Of a stretch of DNA of 64,000 nucleotides, positions 7,882 to 16,248 are shown piece by piece (position 1 is the first letter of the stretch; every line of letters starts with the position of its first letter). Origin of the DNA: Martelella sp. HB161492. Its GTDB lineage: Bacteria > Pseudomonadota > Alphaproteobacteria > Rhizobiales > Rhizobiaceae. Below the pieces are notes generated by a model. The model saw nothing but the letters and a program-made list of their open reading frames with translations. It was not told where the DNA came from and searched no databases. The stretch lies in the NCBI RefSeq assembly GCF_013184775.1, contig NZ_JAATVV010000006.1, positions 186,001 through 250,000 on the forward strand. Reading direction: 5' to 3'. The position numbers and the translations under genes were made by a program.

Positions 7882-8844
7882 CTACGGCGCGGTCCGCTTT
7901 CGCATCTCGGTCGGTGGAATGCCGAACGCCGATTTGAAACTTGACGAGAAATGGGCCGAATCGAAAAAGCCCGATCGAATGGCGATGCGATAGATCGGTT
8001 CTGATGTCTCGAGCAGGAGCCGCTGGGCGCTTTGCAGCCGGATCAGCACATATTGCTGCTTCGGCGTCCTTCCCAGCGCCCGGCCAAAGGCCCGATCCAG
8101 CTGCCGGAGTGACAGGCCGAGCCTTTCCGCAATGGTCTCCAGCGGCAGCGGGTTTTCAATATAGGCTTCCATGAGCTCGATCGCCCGGGCGACCCGGTCG
8201 TCGCGGATGCCGAAGCGCCAACGGGTGGGAAGGCGCTGCGTATCCGAGCCGCTGCGGATTTTCGAGACCATGACCACCTCCGCCACCTCGACGGCGATGC
8301 GGGGTTCCACCAGATTGGCAACCACCTGAAGCGCCAGATCCGTGGTCGATGCGCCGCCGGCGCCCGAGGCCCGTCGCCCGTCAATGCAGAACACGCCGCG
8401 TTGCAGGTGCACGCGCGGAAACTGTTCCTGAAACCGGTCGTAGAGCCGCCAGTGCGTGACACTTTGATAGCCGTCCATCAGACCAAGACGCGCGGCAATC
8501 ATCGTGCCAGCGCCAACCGGCGCGATCATCGCACCGGCCCGGTCGAGCCGCCGCAGCCAGGCTGAAAGCTTTGCGCTGTCGAAATCAGCCGCATCAAGGC
8601 TGGCGATCAGAAAGACAATATCGAAGTCAAGCGTGCTGATCTCGTCTTCCGCCAGCATCTGCACGCCGTCATTCGACAGGACCTGACGGTCGAAAACGGC
8701 CAGGGTCCGGTAGTCAAAGACCTTCCTGCCTGCCGCGATGTTGGCCAAGCGGAACGGCTCGATGCCGCTCGCAAGCGTGATGAGACTGAAGTCAGGAACG
8801 ACGACAAAGCCTATCCTGCACGTTCGGTTCTCCGATATCGACAT
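7882..8844 (-). CDS. GlxA-like AraC-family transcriptional regulator
   Basis: A 320-residue regulator with an N-terminal DJ-1/PfpI-like domain (about 10-190) and a C-terminal AraC-type double helix-turn-helix (about 220-315: LETIAERLGLSLRQLDRAFGRALG, then IYRIAIRSGFFDSAHFSSSFKSAFG). At the nucleophile elbow the family often has a Cys; here the text is APVGAGTMIAARLGL, so the Cys is absent and the domain is likely a sensor, not an enzyme. It is divergent from the ABC importer at 9149-13323 and separated from it by about 300 bp containing direct repeats that suit an AraC-type protein. Related regulators control choline, betaine or amino-acid use; the ligand here is unknown. Confidence 0.88.
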   Translation of the reverse strand: MSISENRTCRIGFVVVPDFSLITLASGIEPFRLANIAAGRKVFDYRTLAVFDRQVLSNDGVQMLAEDEISTLDFDIVFLIASLDAADFDSAKLSAWLRRLDRAGAMIAPVGAGTMIAARLGLMDGYQSVTHWRLYDRFQEQFPRVHLQRGVFCIDGRRASGAGGASTTDLALQVVANLVEPRIAVEVAEVVMVSKIRSGSDTQRLPTRWRFGIRDDRVARAIELMEAYIENPLPLETIAERLGLSLRQLDRAFGRALGRTPKQQYVLIRLQSAQRLLLETSEPIYRIAIRSGFFDSAHFSSSFKSAFGIPPTEMRKRTAP

Positions 8845-8866
8845 GGCCTCACTTCCTGCCGCTAGA

Positions 8867-8966
8867 GCATCGGCTGGAAAATCGATTTCGATTTTCGAAA
8901 AGAACGATGCGCCGATTCAATTCGTTGGAGCGTCCTTGTGCATCCAGGAAGACGCTCGGCGCTCCA
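8867..8966. repeat. Dispersed palindromic repeat, copy A
   Basis: A 100-bp element that aligns without gaps to 41278-41377 with about 77 of 100 positions identical (my count). The left part holds an AATCG...CGATT inverted repeat and the stretch ATTTTCGAAAAGAACGATGC; the right part is a GAGCG...CGCTC type hairpin with TGGAGCGTCCT and GCGCTCC arms. This layout matches a class of intergenic repeats common in Rhizobiaceae genomes. Here it lies between the regulator and the ABC operon, outside coding sequence. Confidence 0.8.
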
Positions 8967-9020
8967 GGACAATCTGGCACCGCTTCTGGCGGCGGCAAAT
9001 TCCATGAAACTGGCATAAAT

Positions 9021-9067
9021 ATACAAGGTGATGACCGTTGAATACAAGGATGCCTCGCAATTTGTAT
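9021..9067. promoter_or_regulatory. Candidate operator: ATACAAGG direct repeats 21 bp apart
   Basis: ATACAAGG occurs at 9021-9028 and again at 9042-9049, a start-to-start distance of 21 bp (two helical turns), with an inverted TTGTAT at 9062-9067. AraC-family proteins typically bind tandem direct repeats with this spacing. The site lies upstream of the ABC operon at 9149 and is downstream in orientation of the divergent GlxA-like regulator, its likely binder. Binding is inferred. Confidence 0.5.
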
Positions 9068-9148
9068 CTACTATCTGCACAAACGCCGGCACAGGAGGCC
9101 TTTTTCTAAAAGGTGCCAGGCGTGCGAAGCTCACGGGAGGATTGCTGA

Positions 9149-10246
9149 ATGGCTTCAATGCAGATCAAGAAACTCCGCAAGGATTTCGGTGCTCTCAATG
9201 TCCTGAGGGACATCAGCATCGACATCGAGGATGGAGAATTTGTCGCCCTGGTAGGACCATCGGGATGCGGAAAATCGACGCTTTTGCGGATGATTGCAGG
9301 GCTGGAAACCATATCAGGCGGCACCATTTCCATCGGCGGCAAGGTCGTCAATGACCTGCAGCCCAAGGCGCGCGACATCGCCATGGTCTTCCAGAGCTAC
9401 GCGCTTTATCCGCATCTGACGGTCGCAGAGAATATGGGATTTTCGCTGCGGCTCAGCCGGGCCCCGAAGGCGGAAATCGATCGCCGGGTCAGGATTGCAG
9501 CCGCGACGCTCGGCCTCGAACATCTGCTGGAGCGCCGGCCGTCCGCCCTTTCGGGCGGGCAGAGGCAGCGGGTCGCGATGGGACGGGCGATCGTGCGCAA
9601 TCCGCAGGTCTTCCTGTTTGATGAACCCCTTTCCAACCTCGATGCCAAGCTGCGTGTGAAGATGCGCGCTGAAATCAAGGCACTGCACCAGCAGATGAAG
9701 ACCACCACAATCTATGTGACCCATGACCAGATCGAGGCCATGTCGATGGCCGACAAGATCGTGGTTCTGAATGGCGGCCATGTGGAGCAGGTGGGGGCGC
9801 CGCTTGAACTCTATGACCATCCGGCCAACCGCTTCGTTGCCGGTTTCATCGGTTCTCCGTCGATGAACCAGATCACCGGCACCTGCCCGCATGAAAGGCC
9901 GGGCCTGTTTGTCAGCGATTCCGGTGCGACCTATCCGCTTCACGAAGAACAGGCGCGCCTGTGTGCAGGGCGTCGTATCGTGCTTGGTGTCAGACCGGAA
10001 CATCTGGCACTCGCGCAGCACGGGATCCGGGCGCGCGTGAAGGTCGTGGAGCCAACCGGATCCGAAAGCCTTGTCACCGCACGGCTGGGTGATGACGACA
10101 TCGTCTGCGTCCTGCGTGACCGTCTTGTCGGCTGCGAAGGCTCCGAGATCACACTCGCCGCCGATCCCGATCAGCTTTATCTTTTCGATGAGGCAAGCGG
10201 CAAGGCCCTGTCACGCGCCGCCATGGCGCTGGAGGCCCAGCGATGA
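9149..10246 (+). CDS. Carbohydrate-type ABC transporter ATP-binding protein (UgpC/MsmX-like)
   Basis: Cytoplasmic ATPase of 365 residues in the CUT1-type class. Walker [10 protein letters not shown] (36-44), Q-loop FQSYALYP, signature LSGGQRQR (about 134-141), Walker B VFLFDEP (about 154-160) and H-loop VTHDQIEAM are intact; a TOBE domain with GVRPEHL occupies the C-terminus. GGGAGG about 8 bp before the ATG supports the start. It is first in an operon with two permeases (4-bp overlap with the next), a binding protein and an oxidoreductase. Sugar, polyol or glycerol-phosphate import are all possible; the substrate is unknown. Confidence 0.9.
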   Translation: MASMQIKKLRKDFGALNVLRDISIDIEDGEFVALVGPSGCGKSTLLRMIAGLETISGGTISIGGKVVNDLQPKARDIAMVFQSYALYPHLTVAENMGFSLRLSRAPKAEIDRRVRIAAATLGLEHLLERRPSALSGGQRQRVAMGRAIVRNPQVFLFDEPLSNLDAKLRVKMRAEIKALHQQMKTTTIYVTHDQIEAMSMADKIVVLNGGHVEQVGAPLELYDHPANRFVAGFIGSPSMNQITGTCPHERPGLFVSDSGATYPLHEEQARLCAGRRIVLGVRPEHLALAQHGIRARVKVVEPTGSESLVTARLGDDDIVCVLRDRLVGCEGSEITLAADPDQLYLFDEASGKALSRAAMALEAQR

Positions 10247-11166
10247 AAACGGTCGCCGAACAACCGATGGCATCCCTGTCATCTGCGCCGGAGCCGCCGC
10301 AGAAATCACAGATCAACTGGTTTCTGATCGGCTTCGTCGCCCCGGCCGTCGCCCTGGTCGCTGCGGTCTCGATCTATCCGGTTTTCAACGCGGCGATCAC
10401 CAGCACCTTTCGCACGCGCTACGCCAATCGTGTCGAATTTGTCGGCCTTGAGCAATATCGTCAGCTCTTGTCCGACAGCAGCATCTGGCACGCCGCGCTC
10501 AATTCAGCGATCTACACCTTCGGTTCGCTGGTTCTGGTCATTCCGCTGGCCCTTGGTGTTGCCCTGCTGCTCAACGCGCCGCTGCCGTTCAAGGGGCTTG
10601 TCCGCACGATTGTCGTGCTTCCATGGATCCTTTCCCAGACGATTGTCGCCCTTTTGTGGATGTGGCTGGTGAACCCGGATTTCGGCCCGCTTCCCTTCAT
10701 CATCGACGCGACGACCGGCTTCCGCCCGACATTGCTGGCCCTGCCGCGCCAGGGCATGGCGACGCTTATCGTCATCAATGTCTGGGCCAGCTATCCGCAG
10801 GCTACACTTCTGTTGCTGGCGGCGATCCAGACGATCTCAAAGGATCTGGTCGAGGCCGCGCGAATGGACGGCGCATCACGTCTCGACGTGTTCCGTCTGG
10901 TGACGCTGCCGCTGATCAAGCCGACCATGCTGGTGGTCATGATCCAGCTGACGCTTCTTTATTTCAACATGGTGACCCTCATCTACGTGCTGACCGGCGG
11001 CGGTCCGCTCGGCGGCACGGAAACACTCGCGCTGAAGGTCCTGAAAATCAGCTTCGAACAATGGAACATCGGCAGCGGCGCGGCACTCGGTCTGATCATC
11101 ACTCTGATCAACCTGCTGGTATCGCTGGTCTATGTCCGTATTCTGAGAGGAGGCAAGGATGCCTAA
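10243..11166 (+). CDS. Carbohydrate-type ABC transporter permease 1 (MalF/UgpA-like)
   Basis: Inner-membrane permease of 307 residues with a cytoplasmic N-terminus, a first helix at about 26-50 and five further helices. The EAA loop reads EAARMDGASRLDVFRLVTLPLIKP near residues 205-228, complete and typical of CUT1 permeases. The ATG overlaps the ATPase stop by 4 bp, and the stop overlaps the following permease start by 8 bp, indicating coupled translation. It forms the heterodimeric channel with the permease at 11159-11998. Confidence 0.9.
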   Translation: MKTVAEQPMASLSSAPEPPQKSQINWFLIGFVAPAVALVAAVSIYPVFNAAITSTFRTRYANRVEFVGLEQYRQLLSDSSIWHAALNSAIYTFGSLVLVIPLALGVALLLNAPLPFKGLVRTIVVLPWILSQTIVALLWMWLVNPDFGPLPFIIDATTGFRPTLLALPRQGMATLIVINVWASYPQATLLLLAAIQTISKDLVEAARMDGASRLDVFRLVTLPLIKPTMLVVMIQLTLLYFNMVTLIYVLTGGGPLGGTETLALKVLKISFEQWNIGSGAALGLIITLINLLVSLVYVRILRGGKDA

Positions 11167-11998
11167 CGGGTTTTCAACCTTGCGGGGACAGCTTCTGCTG
11201 ATAGGCTTTGCCCTGCTTGCCTGTGCCTTCGCACTGGTCCCCATTCTCTGGGGTGTCGTCACCGCACTGAAGCCGACAAGCCAGGTGCTGAGCTATCCGC
11301 CGTCCTGGTGGCCGGACCCGGTGACCTTCCAGCACTTCGTTTCGGTGTGGACGCAGAGCGCCTTCCCGCGTTTCTTCCTCAACAGCATTATCGTCACCGG
11401 CACGTCATCCGTGCTGGCGCTGGTGATTGCCACCCACGCCGCCTACGGGCTTGCCCGGTTCGATTTCGCCGGCAAGACAGCGCTGATGATCGGCATATTG
11501 GCAACGTCGATGATCCCGGGCATCGCCATTCTGGTTCCGCTCTATAATCTCGCCATCCATACCGGGCTCTACAACACCTATTTCGCCATGGTGCTGGTCT
11601 ATACGGCCTGGGAAATCCCGCTGCTTCTGTGGCTGCTGAAGGGGTTCTTTGAAAAGGTCCCGGTCGAGCTCGAGGAAGCGGCCCTTGTTGATGGTGCCAG
11701 CCGGCTGCGGGCCTTCTACCTGATTGCCCTTCCCATGGCCCGGCCCGGTCTTCTGGCGGGCGGCATCCTCAACATGGTGTTTGTCTGGAACGATTTCCTG
11801 ATCGGTTTCACGCTCACCCTCGATGACGCCCACCGCCCGCTTCCGGTTGGTCTTTACAGCTTCATCTCGAATATCGGCATCGACTGGGGCCCGCTGATGG
11901 CGGCGACCGTCATGGCGATCGTTCCGATCCTCGTCGCCTTCCTGCTGTTGCAGCGCTTCCTGGTGGAAGGGTTGATGGCGGGCGCCGTCAAGGGCTGA
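11159..11998 (+). CDS. Carbohydrate-type ABC transporter permease 2 (MalG/UgpE-like)
   Basis: Inner-membrane permease of 279 residues with six predicted helices. The EAA loop EEAALVDGASRLRAFYLIALP sits near residues 176-196. The C-terminus ends GLMAGAVKG, the usual MalG-type tail; the same ending recurs in the other two carbohydrate systems of this window. The start overlaps the preceding permease by 8 bp and has GGAGGC 5-10 bp upstream. Partner of the permease at 10243-11166. Confidence 0.9.
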   Translation: MPNGFSTLRGQLLLIGFALLACAFALVPILWGVVTALKPTSQVLSYPPSWWPDPVTFQHFVSVWTQSAFPRFFLNSIIVTGTSSVLALVIATHAAYGLARFDFAGKTALMIGILATSMIPGIAILVPLYNLAIHTGLYNTYFAMVLVYTAWEIPLLLWLLKGFFEKVPVELEEAALVDGASRLRAFYLIALPMARPGLLAGGILNMVFVWNDFLIGFTLTLDDAHRPLPVGLYSFISNIGIDWGPLMAATVMAIVPILVAFLLLQRFLVEGLMAGAVKG

Positions 11999-12060
11999 GC
12001 TTTGCCTTCATGCCAAAACGAACAATCAATCATAATTGCCATCCACGGGAGGAAATAAGG

Positions 12061-13323
12061 ATGCAATTCAAAGTGTTAATGCTTGGAACCGCGCTTGCCG
12101 CAACATTTGTCCTGTCGGGGCAAGCCCCGGCGCTTGCCAAGGACAAGACAACGATCTCTTTCTGGACCTTCCTGTCGACCGAGGGAACGGATCCGCGCTC
12201 GGCGGTGCTGAAGCAGATCGTCGACGGGTTCAACACGTCCCAGGATACCTATGAGGTGAAGGTGGATTCCATTCCCTTTGCCCGCTACGATTCACAGGTC
12301 ATTCAGGCCACCGCGGCAGGGCAGGGGCCCGATGTCCTGAATGTCTATTCCGACAATCTGGCAATGCATGTCGATGCCGGCACGCTGCAGCCGCTGACGC
12401 CCTATCGCGACATGCTGCCCGATGATTTTGTCACGGACCTGAAATTCTTCGTGCTGAAGGGCGAGCTGATGGCTGTGCCGTGGGATACGCGCACCTGGCT
12501 GCTGTGGTATCGCGATGACCTGCTTGCGGCCAAGGGACTTGCCGTGCCGAAAACCCTCGATGAGATGGCCAGGGATGGGCAGGCCATCAGCACCGATGGT
12601 CTGATGGGCTTCGGCATTGGTGCCGGCAGCGCGGCCAATGGCGTCGGCGTGACCGAGGCTTTCATTCCGATCCTCTGGGGCGCGGGCGGCGATGTGTTCG
12701 ACGACACCGGCAAAGCGATCTTCAACAGTGATGCCGGGGTGAAGACCCTGACCTTCATGCGCGATCTGGTCACCCGGTATGGCGCGATGAACAAAAGTGC
12801 GATTTCGATGGGGCTGGAAGACATGTTCACCGCCTATCGTGCAGGCACCGTCGGCATGACGATCATGGGCAGCTTCCGCGTTTCGGGCGGGCGCAATTCT
12901 GATGCGACGGGCGACAGGCTGCAGACAGCCCCGATCCCCGGCTTTTCCGCCGATGCCCCATCGCCGGCACGGCTCGCCAGCCAGACGCTGGCGCTTGGCG
13001 CCGACGCAAAGAACCAGGAAGGAGCAGTCGCCTTCATCGATTACTATCTCAACAACCAGGCGCAGCTTGGCTTTGCCAGGGCCAATGTCCTGCCCAGCCG
13101 GCAGTCCAGCTATGACCTGCCCGAACTCGCCGCCAATGCCGAGCTGCAGCAATGGAAGCAATATGTCCATGATTACGGACGTTTCGAACCGACGCCTGTC
13201 GATTTTCCGCAGCTGTCTGAAACCATTGCAAAGGCCCTGCAGCAGACCATCGTTCAGGGGATAGATCCGAAGGCAGCACTCGACGAGGCCGTCGCCACGT
13301 ACAACAAGGCACATCAATACTAG
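12061..13323 (+). CDS. Extracellular solute-binding protein of carbohydrate-type ABC importer
   Basis: A 420-residue periplasmic binding protein of the MalE-like (SBP_bac_1) group. I placed the start at 12061 rather than an upstream ATG at 12010, because GGGAGG lies about 9 bp before it and it begins directly with a Sec signal peptide (MQFKVLMLGTALAATFVL..., cleavage likely after APALA). The mature part starts KDKTTISFWTF, the typical first beta-strand. It follows both permeases and is followed by a strong stem-loop, then an oxidoreductase gene. The ligand is not evident from sequence. Confidence 0.9.
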   Translation: MQFKVLMLGTALAATFVLSGQAPALAKDKTTISFWTFLSTEGTDPRSAVLKQIVDGFNTSQDTYEVKVDSIPFARYDSQVIQATAAGQGPDVLNVYSDNLAMHVDAGTLQPLTPYRDMLPDDFVTDLKFFVLKGELMAVPWDTRTWLLWYRDDLLAAKGLAVPKTLDEMARDGQAISTDGLMGFGIGAGSAANGVGVTEAFIPILWGAGGDVFDDTGKAIFNSDAGVKTLTFMRDLVTRYGAMNKSAISMGLEDMFTAYRAGTVGMTIMGSFRVSGGRNSDATGDRLQTAPIPGFSADAPSPARLASQTLALGADAKNQEGAVAFIDYYLNNQAQLGFARANVLPSRQSSYDLPELAANAELQQWKQYVHDYGRFEPTPVDFPQLSETIAKALQQTIVQGIDPKAALDEAVATYNKAHQY

Positions 13324-13337
13324 CCATCTTCCAACCG

Positions 13338-13369
13338 GACCTGTCTGACTGACCCAATTCAGACAGGTC
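13338..13369 (+). terminator. Stem-loop after solute-binding-protein gene (no U-tract)
   Basis: A perfect 11-bp inverted repeat GACCTGTCTGA / TCAGACAGGTC with a 10-base loop, starting 15 bp after the stop codon. There is no T-run, so it is more likely an mRNA 3'-end stabiliser or partial terminator that separates abundant binding-protein message from the downstream oxidoreductase gene. Confidence 0.7.
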
Positions 13370-13454
13370 CTGACAACCAGAAACAGCAAGGCTTTCAAGG
13401 TGCAAAATCCTCAATTGCGCACCGATGGCGAAGCTTTGCCCGAACAGGAGAATA

Positions 13455-14897
13455 ATGATGCGTTTCAAACTACACAGCCAGTCCGACGTCGTGGTTGCCG
13501 GTGGTGGCCCCTCCGGCCTGATCGCCGCTCTCGCGGCGGCCCGGGCCGGCGCGAAAACCACGCTTGTCGAACGCTATGGCTTCCTCGGCGGCATGGCGAC
13601 AGCGGCCTCCGTCGGTCCCTTCTCGCCCTTCCATTATGAGGACCAGCAGATCACCATGGGCATTCCCCAGGAACTGGTCCAGCGGCTGAGCCGCGAGGGC
13701 GGCAGCACCGGCCATCTCAAATGCGTTCCCGAATACGGCTCCGGCTCCTACATGGCTTATTTCGACCGCGAGGTTTACAAATCCGTCGCGCTCGACATGC
13801 TGGAAGAGGCCGGCGTCAAGCTTCTGCTTCACAGCGCCATTGGTGGGGCAATCGTCGAAGATGGCGCGGTCAGGGGCATCGAGGTCTGCAACAAATCAGG
13901 CTTTGAAAGCATCCTTGGCACGGTGACCGTGGATGCCACCGGGGACGGCGATGTCGCCGCCGCCGCCGGAGCCGAATTTTCCTGGGGCCGGCCGGGCGAC
14001 GAACTGGGCCAGCCGATGACGATGTTTTTCGAGATGGCCAATGTCGATGTCGATGCCATCTTCGACTATGTCGAGAAAAATCCCGATGATTTCGAATGGG
14101 CCTCCAGACTCTATTCCGCAACACCGCTGCCGCCGGAGATCAATCAGCGTTATTTCGTCGCCCAGGGCCTGATGAGCTTCGTCGAGAAGGCCAAGGCTGC
14201 GGGCGACTATCGCGTCGGGCGTGACACCGTTCTGTTCCAGAGCACGATGCGGCCCGATGTCATCGTCTTCAACTCGACCCGTATCGGCATGCTCAAGGGG
14301 ACCGATGCAGACGAGTTCACCAGGGCCGAGATCGAGGCCCGGCGTCAGGTCATGTCGCTGGCAGCCTTCATGAAAAAATATGTCCCCGGTTTCGAGCATG
14401 CCTATATGTCCTCGACCGGCATTCAGGTCGGCGTGCGCGAAAGCCGGCATATTCTCGGCACCTATGTGCTGACCCAGGAGGATGTGGTGGAAGGCCGGCG
14501 GTTCCGTGATGTGGTGGCACGCGGCTTCTTCCCCGTCGATATCCATGATCCGAAGGGCGGCAAGGGCTATCACGCCGGTGGCGGCACCTGGATCAAGCCG
14601 AAAGGCCCCTATGACATTCCGCTTGGCTGCCTGATTCCGAAAACCATGGACGGCCTGCTGATGACCGGCCGGAATATCTCGGCCTCGCACGCGGCGCATG
14701 GTTCACTGCGTGTGCAGGGGACGGCCTTTGCCATCGGCCAGGCCTCGGGAGCGGCCGCCGCCGTTGCGGTCTCGCAGGGCAAAAAGCCGCGTGAACTCGA
14801 CTATCGGGACGTCCAGGCGGTGCTGCTGTCGCAGAACGCCAATCTGGACATTCAGGATGAGGGAAACGGGCAGAAAACCGGAACCGGATCCCGTTAG
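13455..14897 (+). CDS. FAD-dependent oxidoreductase
   Basis: A flavoprotein of about 480 residues. The N-terminal dinucleotide fold has the FAD motif VVVAGGGPSGLIAALAAARAG (about 12-32), followed by GGMAT, and the second FAD contact TVDATGDGDVAAAAG is near residue 160. The C-terminal part has GLLMTGRNISASHAAHGSLR and a final GQASGAAAAVA helix, typical of the FAD_oxidored (Pfam PF12831) group. AGGAG precedes two adjacent ATGs (13455 and 13458). Such genes often accompany carbohydrate or polyol importers; here it is last in the operon and probably oxidises the imported compound or a product of it. The substrate is unknown. Confidence 0.82.
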   Translation: MMRFKLHSQSDVVVAGGGPSGLIAALAAARAGAKTTLVERYGFLGGMATAASVGPFSPFHYEDQQITMGIPQELVQRLSREGGSTGHLKCVPEYGSGSYMAYFDREVYKSVALDMLEEAGVKLLLHSAIGGAIVEDGAVRGIEVCNKSGFESILGTVTVDATGDGDVAAAAGAEFSWGRPGDELGQPMTMFFEMANVDVDAIFDYVEKNPDDFEWASRLYSATPLPPEINQRYFVAQGLMSFVEKAKAAGDYRVGRDTVLFQSTMRPDVIVFNSTRIGMLKGTDADEFTRAEIEARRQVMSLAAFMKKYVPGFEHAYMSSTGIQVGVRESRHILGTYVLTQEDVVEGRRFRDVVARGFFPVDIHDPKGGKGYHAGGGTWIKPKGPYDIPLGCLIPKTMDGLLMTGRNISASHAAHGSLRVQGTAFAIGQASGAAAAVAVSQGKKPRELDYRDVQAVLLSQNANLDIQDEGNGQKTGTGSR

Positions 14898-14919
14898 GCC
14901 AGAGCGCCATGGCAACGGT

Positions 14920-14943
14920 CCGGAGCATCACCTGATGCTCCGG
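14920..14943. terminator. Terminator-like hairpin between convergent genes
   Basis: A perfect 10-bp stem CCGGAGCATC / GATGCTCCGG with a 4-base loop, 22 bp after the oxidoreductase stop and before the end of the opposing ATPase gene. No strong T-run follows on either strand; it may serve both directions. Confidence 0.55.
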
Positions 14944-15116
14944 CCTCCCTTCGTGCCATTCTGCCGGCTCCATTTCCCTTCGGCAGAACCGCCGGGTTGA
15001 ACCTCGTTCACCTCTCCCTTGTTGTCGGAGTTCAAGTCGGAAGGAGCAGTCCGGTGTCGTGGCCGGGCTGCTTTCTTTTGCCGGGATCCGCGCGGCTTTT
15101 CCCGTCGCCGATGGAT

Positions 15117-16124
15117 CTAGTTTGACGCTATGCGTCTGCCCTGTTCATCGAAGCGATGCAGCCTGTCAGGCCTCGGCGTGATGATGACGGGTTGCTGCAG
15201 GGCGATCTCGGCATCGCCGTCGGTGCGGATGTTGATCTCGCCGATGTCTCCGGCATCGACCTTCAGGAAGGTGTCACTGCCCAGAAATTCGGCCGAGATG
15301 ATCCGCCCCTTCCACCCGTCTCCATCCGTCGAGATCAGGACATGTTCGGGTCTGACGCCAATGGTTGCCGCACCGAAGCGGGCGGCTGGCGGACCGGCAA
15401 TGATGTTCATCTGCGGTGAGCCGATAAAGGTGGCGACGAAAAGATTGGCCGGGTGGCGGTAAAGCTCGAGCGGATGGCCGATCTGCTCGACGCGGCCGCC
15501 ATTCAGCACGACAACCTTGTCGGCCATGGTCATGGCTTCCGTCTGGTCGTGGGTGACATAGATGGTCGTGGTCTTCAGCCGCTGCTGCAGCTCGCGTATC
15601 TCCGAGCGCATCTGCACGCGCAGCTTGGCGTCGAGGTTGGAGAGCGGCTCGTCGAACAGAAACACCTTGGGTGCGCGAACGATGGAACGCCCCATGGCAA
15701 CACGCTGGCGCTGGCCACCGGAAAGAGCCGCGGGTTTTCGATCCAGGAGATGTTCCAGGTTGAGGATTGAAGCGGCCGTGTGCACGCGCTCGTCAATCGT
15801 CGCCCTGTCGATGCCGTTCAGTTTCAGTGAAAAGCCCATATTGGCCGCAACATCCATATGCGGATAGAGCGCATAGTCCTGAAACACCATCGCGATGTCG
15901 CGATCGCGCGGGGCAAGATCATTGACGATCTCGCCATCGATGCTGACATCGCCTGCCGAAATTTCCTCAAGGCCCGCGATCATGCGCAGCATGGTCGATT
16001 TTCCGCAACCGGACGGGCCGATCAGGATAACGAACTCGCCATCCTCGATGCAAAATGATGCGCCGTGGATGACCTCGAGAGCGCCGAAGCTCTTTTTCAG
16101 ATCGCTGATATCGACCCGCGCCAT
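15117..16124 (-). CDS. Carbohydrate-type ABC transporter ATP-binding protein (UgpC/MsmX-like)
   Basis: ATPase of 335 residues with Walker [10 protein letters not shown] (about 36-44), signature LSGGQRQR, Walker B VFLFDEP and H-loop VTHDQTEAM, plus a short TOBE domain with GVRPEHV. It is divergent from the binding protein and permeases at 16249-19449 and shares their promoter region; no other ATPase accompanies those genes, so it almost certainly energises that importer. This split arrangement differs from the single operon of the system at 9149-13323. The start has GGAGGAAAAC just upstream. Confidence 0.9.
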   Translation of the reverse strand: MARVDISDLKKSFGALEVIHGASFCIEDGEFVILIGPSGCGKSTMLRMIAGLEEISAGDVSIDGEIVNDLAPRDRDIAMVFQDYALYPHMDVAANMGFSLKLNGIDRATIDERVHTAASILNLEHLLDRKPAALSGGQRQRVAMGRSIVRAPKVFLFDEPLSNLDAKLRVQMRSEIRELQQRLKTTTIYVTHDQTEAMTMADKVVVLNGGRVEQIGHPLELYRHPANLFVATFIGSPQMNIIAGPPAARFGAATIGVRPEHVLISTDGDGWKGRIISAEFLGSDTFLKVDAGDIGEINIRTDGDAEIALQQPVIITPRPDRLHRFDEQGRRIASN

Positions 16125-16145
16125 GTTTTCCTCCCAGAAAGCTGC

Positions 16146-16178
16146 TTGACACCAAACAAAGGTGATTTAATCTAAATC
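16146..16178 (+). promoter_or_regulatory. Promoter with overlapping palindrome, mannosidase operon
   Basis: TTGACA at 16146-16151 and TAATCT at 16168-16173 are 16 bp apart and would drive the plus-strand operon from 16249. Overlapping the -10 is a palindrome GATTTA-ATC-TAAATC at 16164-16178. ROK-type repressors bind such AT-rich palindromes, and two ROK genes lie in this locus, so this is a candidate operator that could also control the divergent ATPase gene. Binding is inferred. Confidence 0.5.
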
Positions 16179-16248
16179 GTGACGAATGTGAAGTCACCCG
16201 CAATTTTGGTGCGCTCATATCGTTGGAGGAAAAAGGGAGGAATTCATC

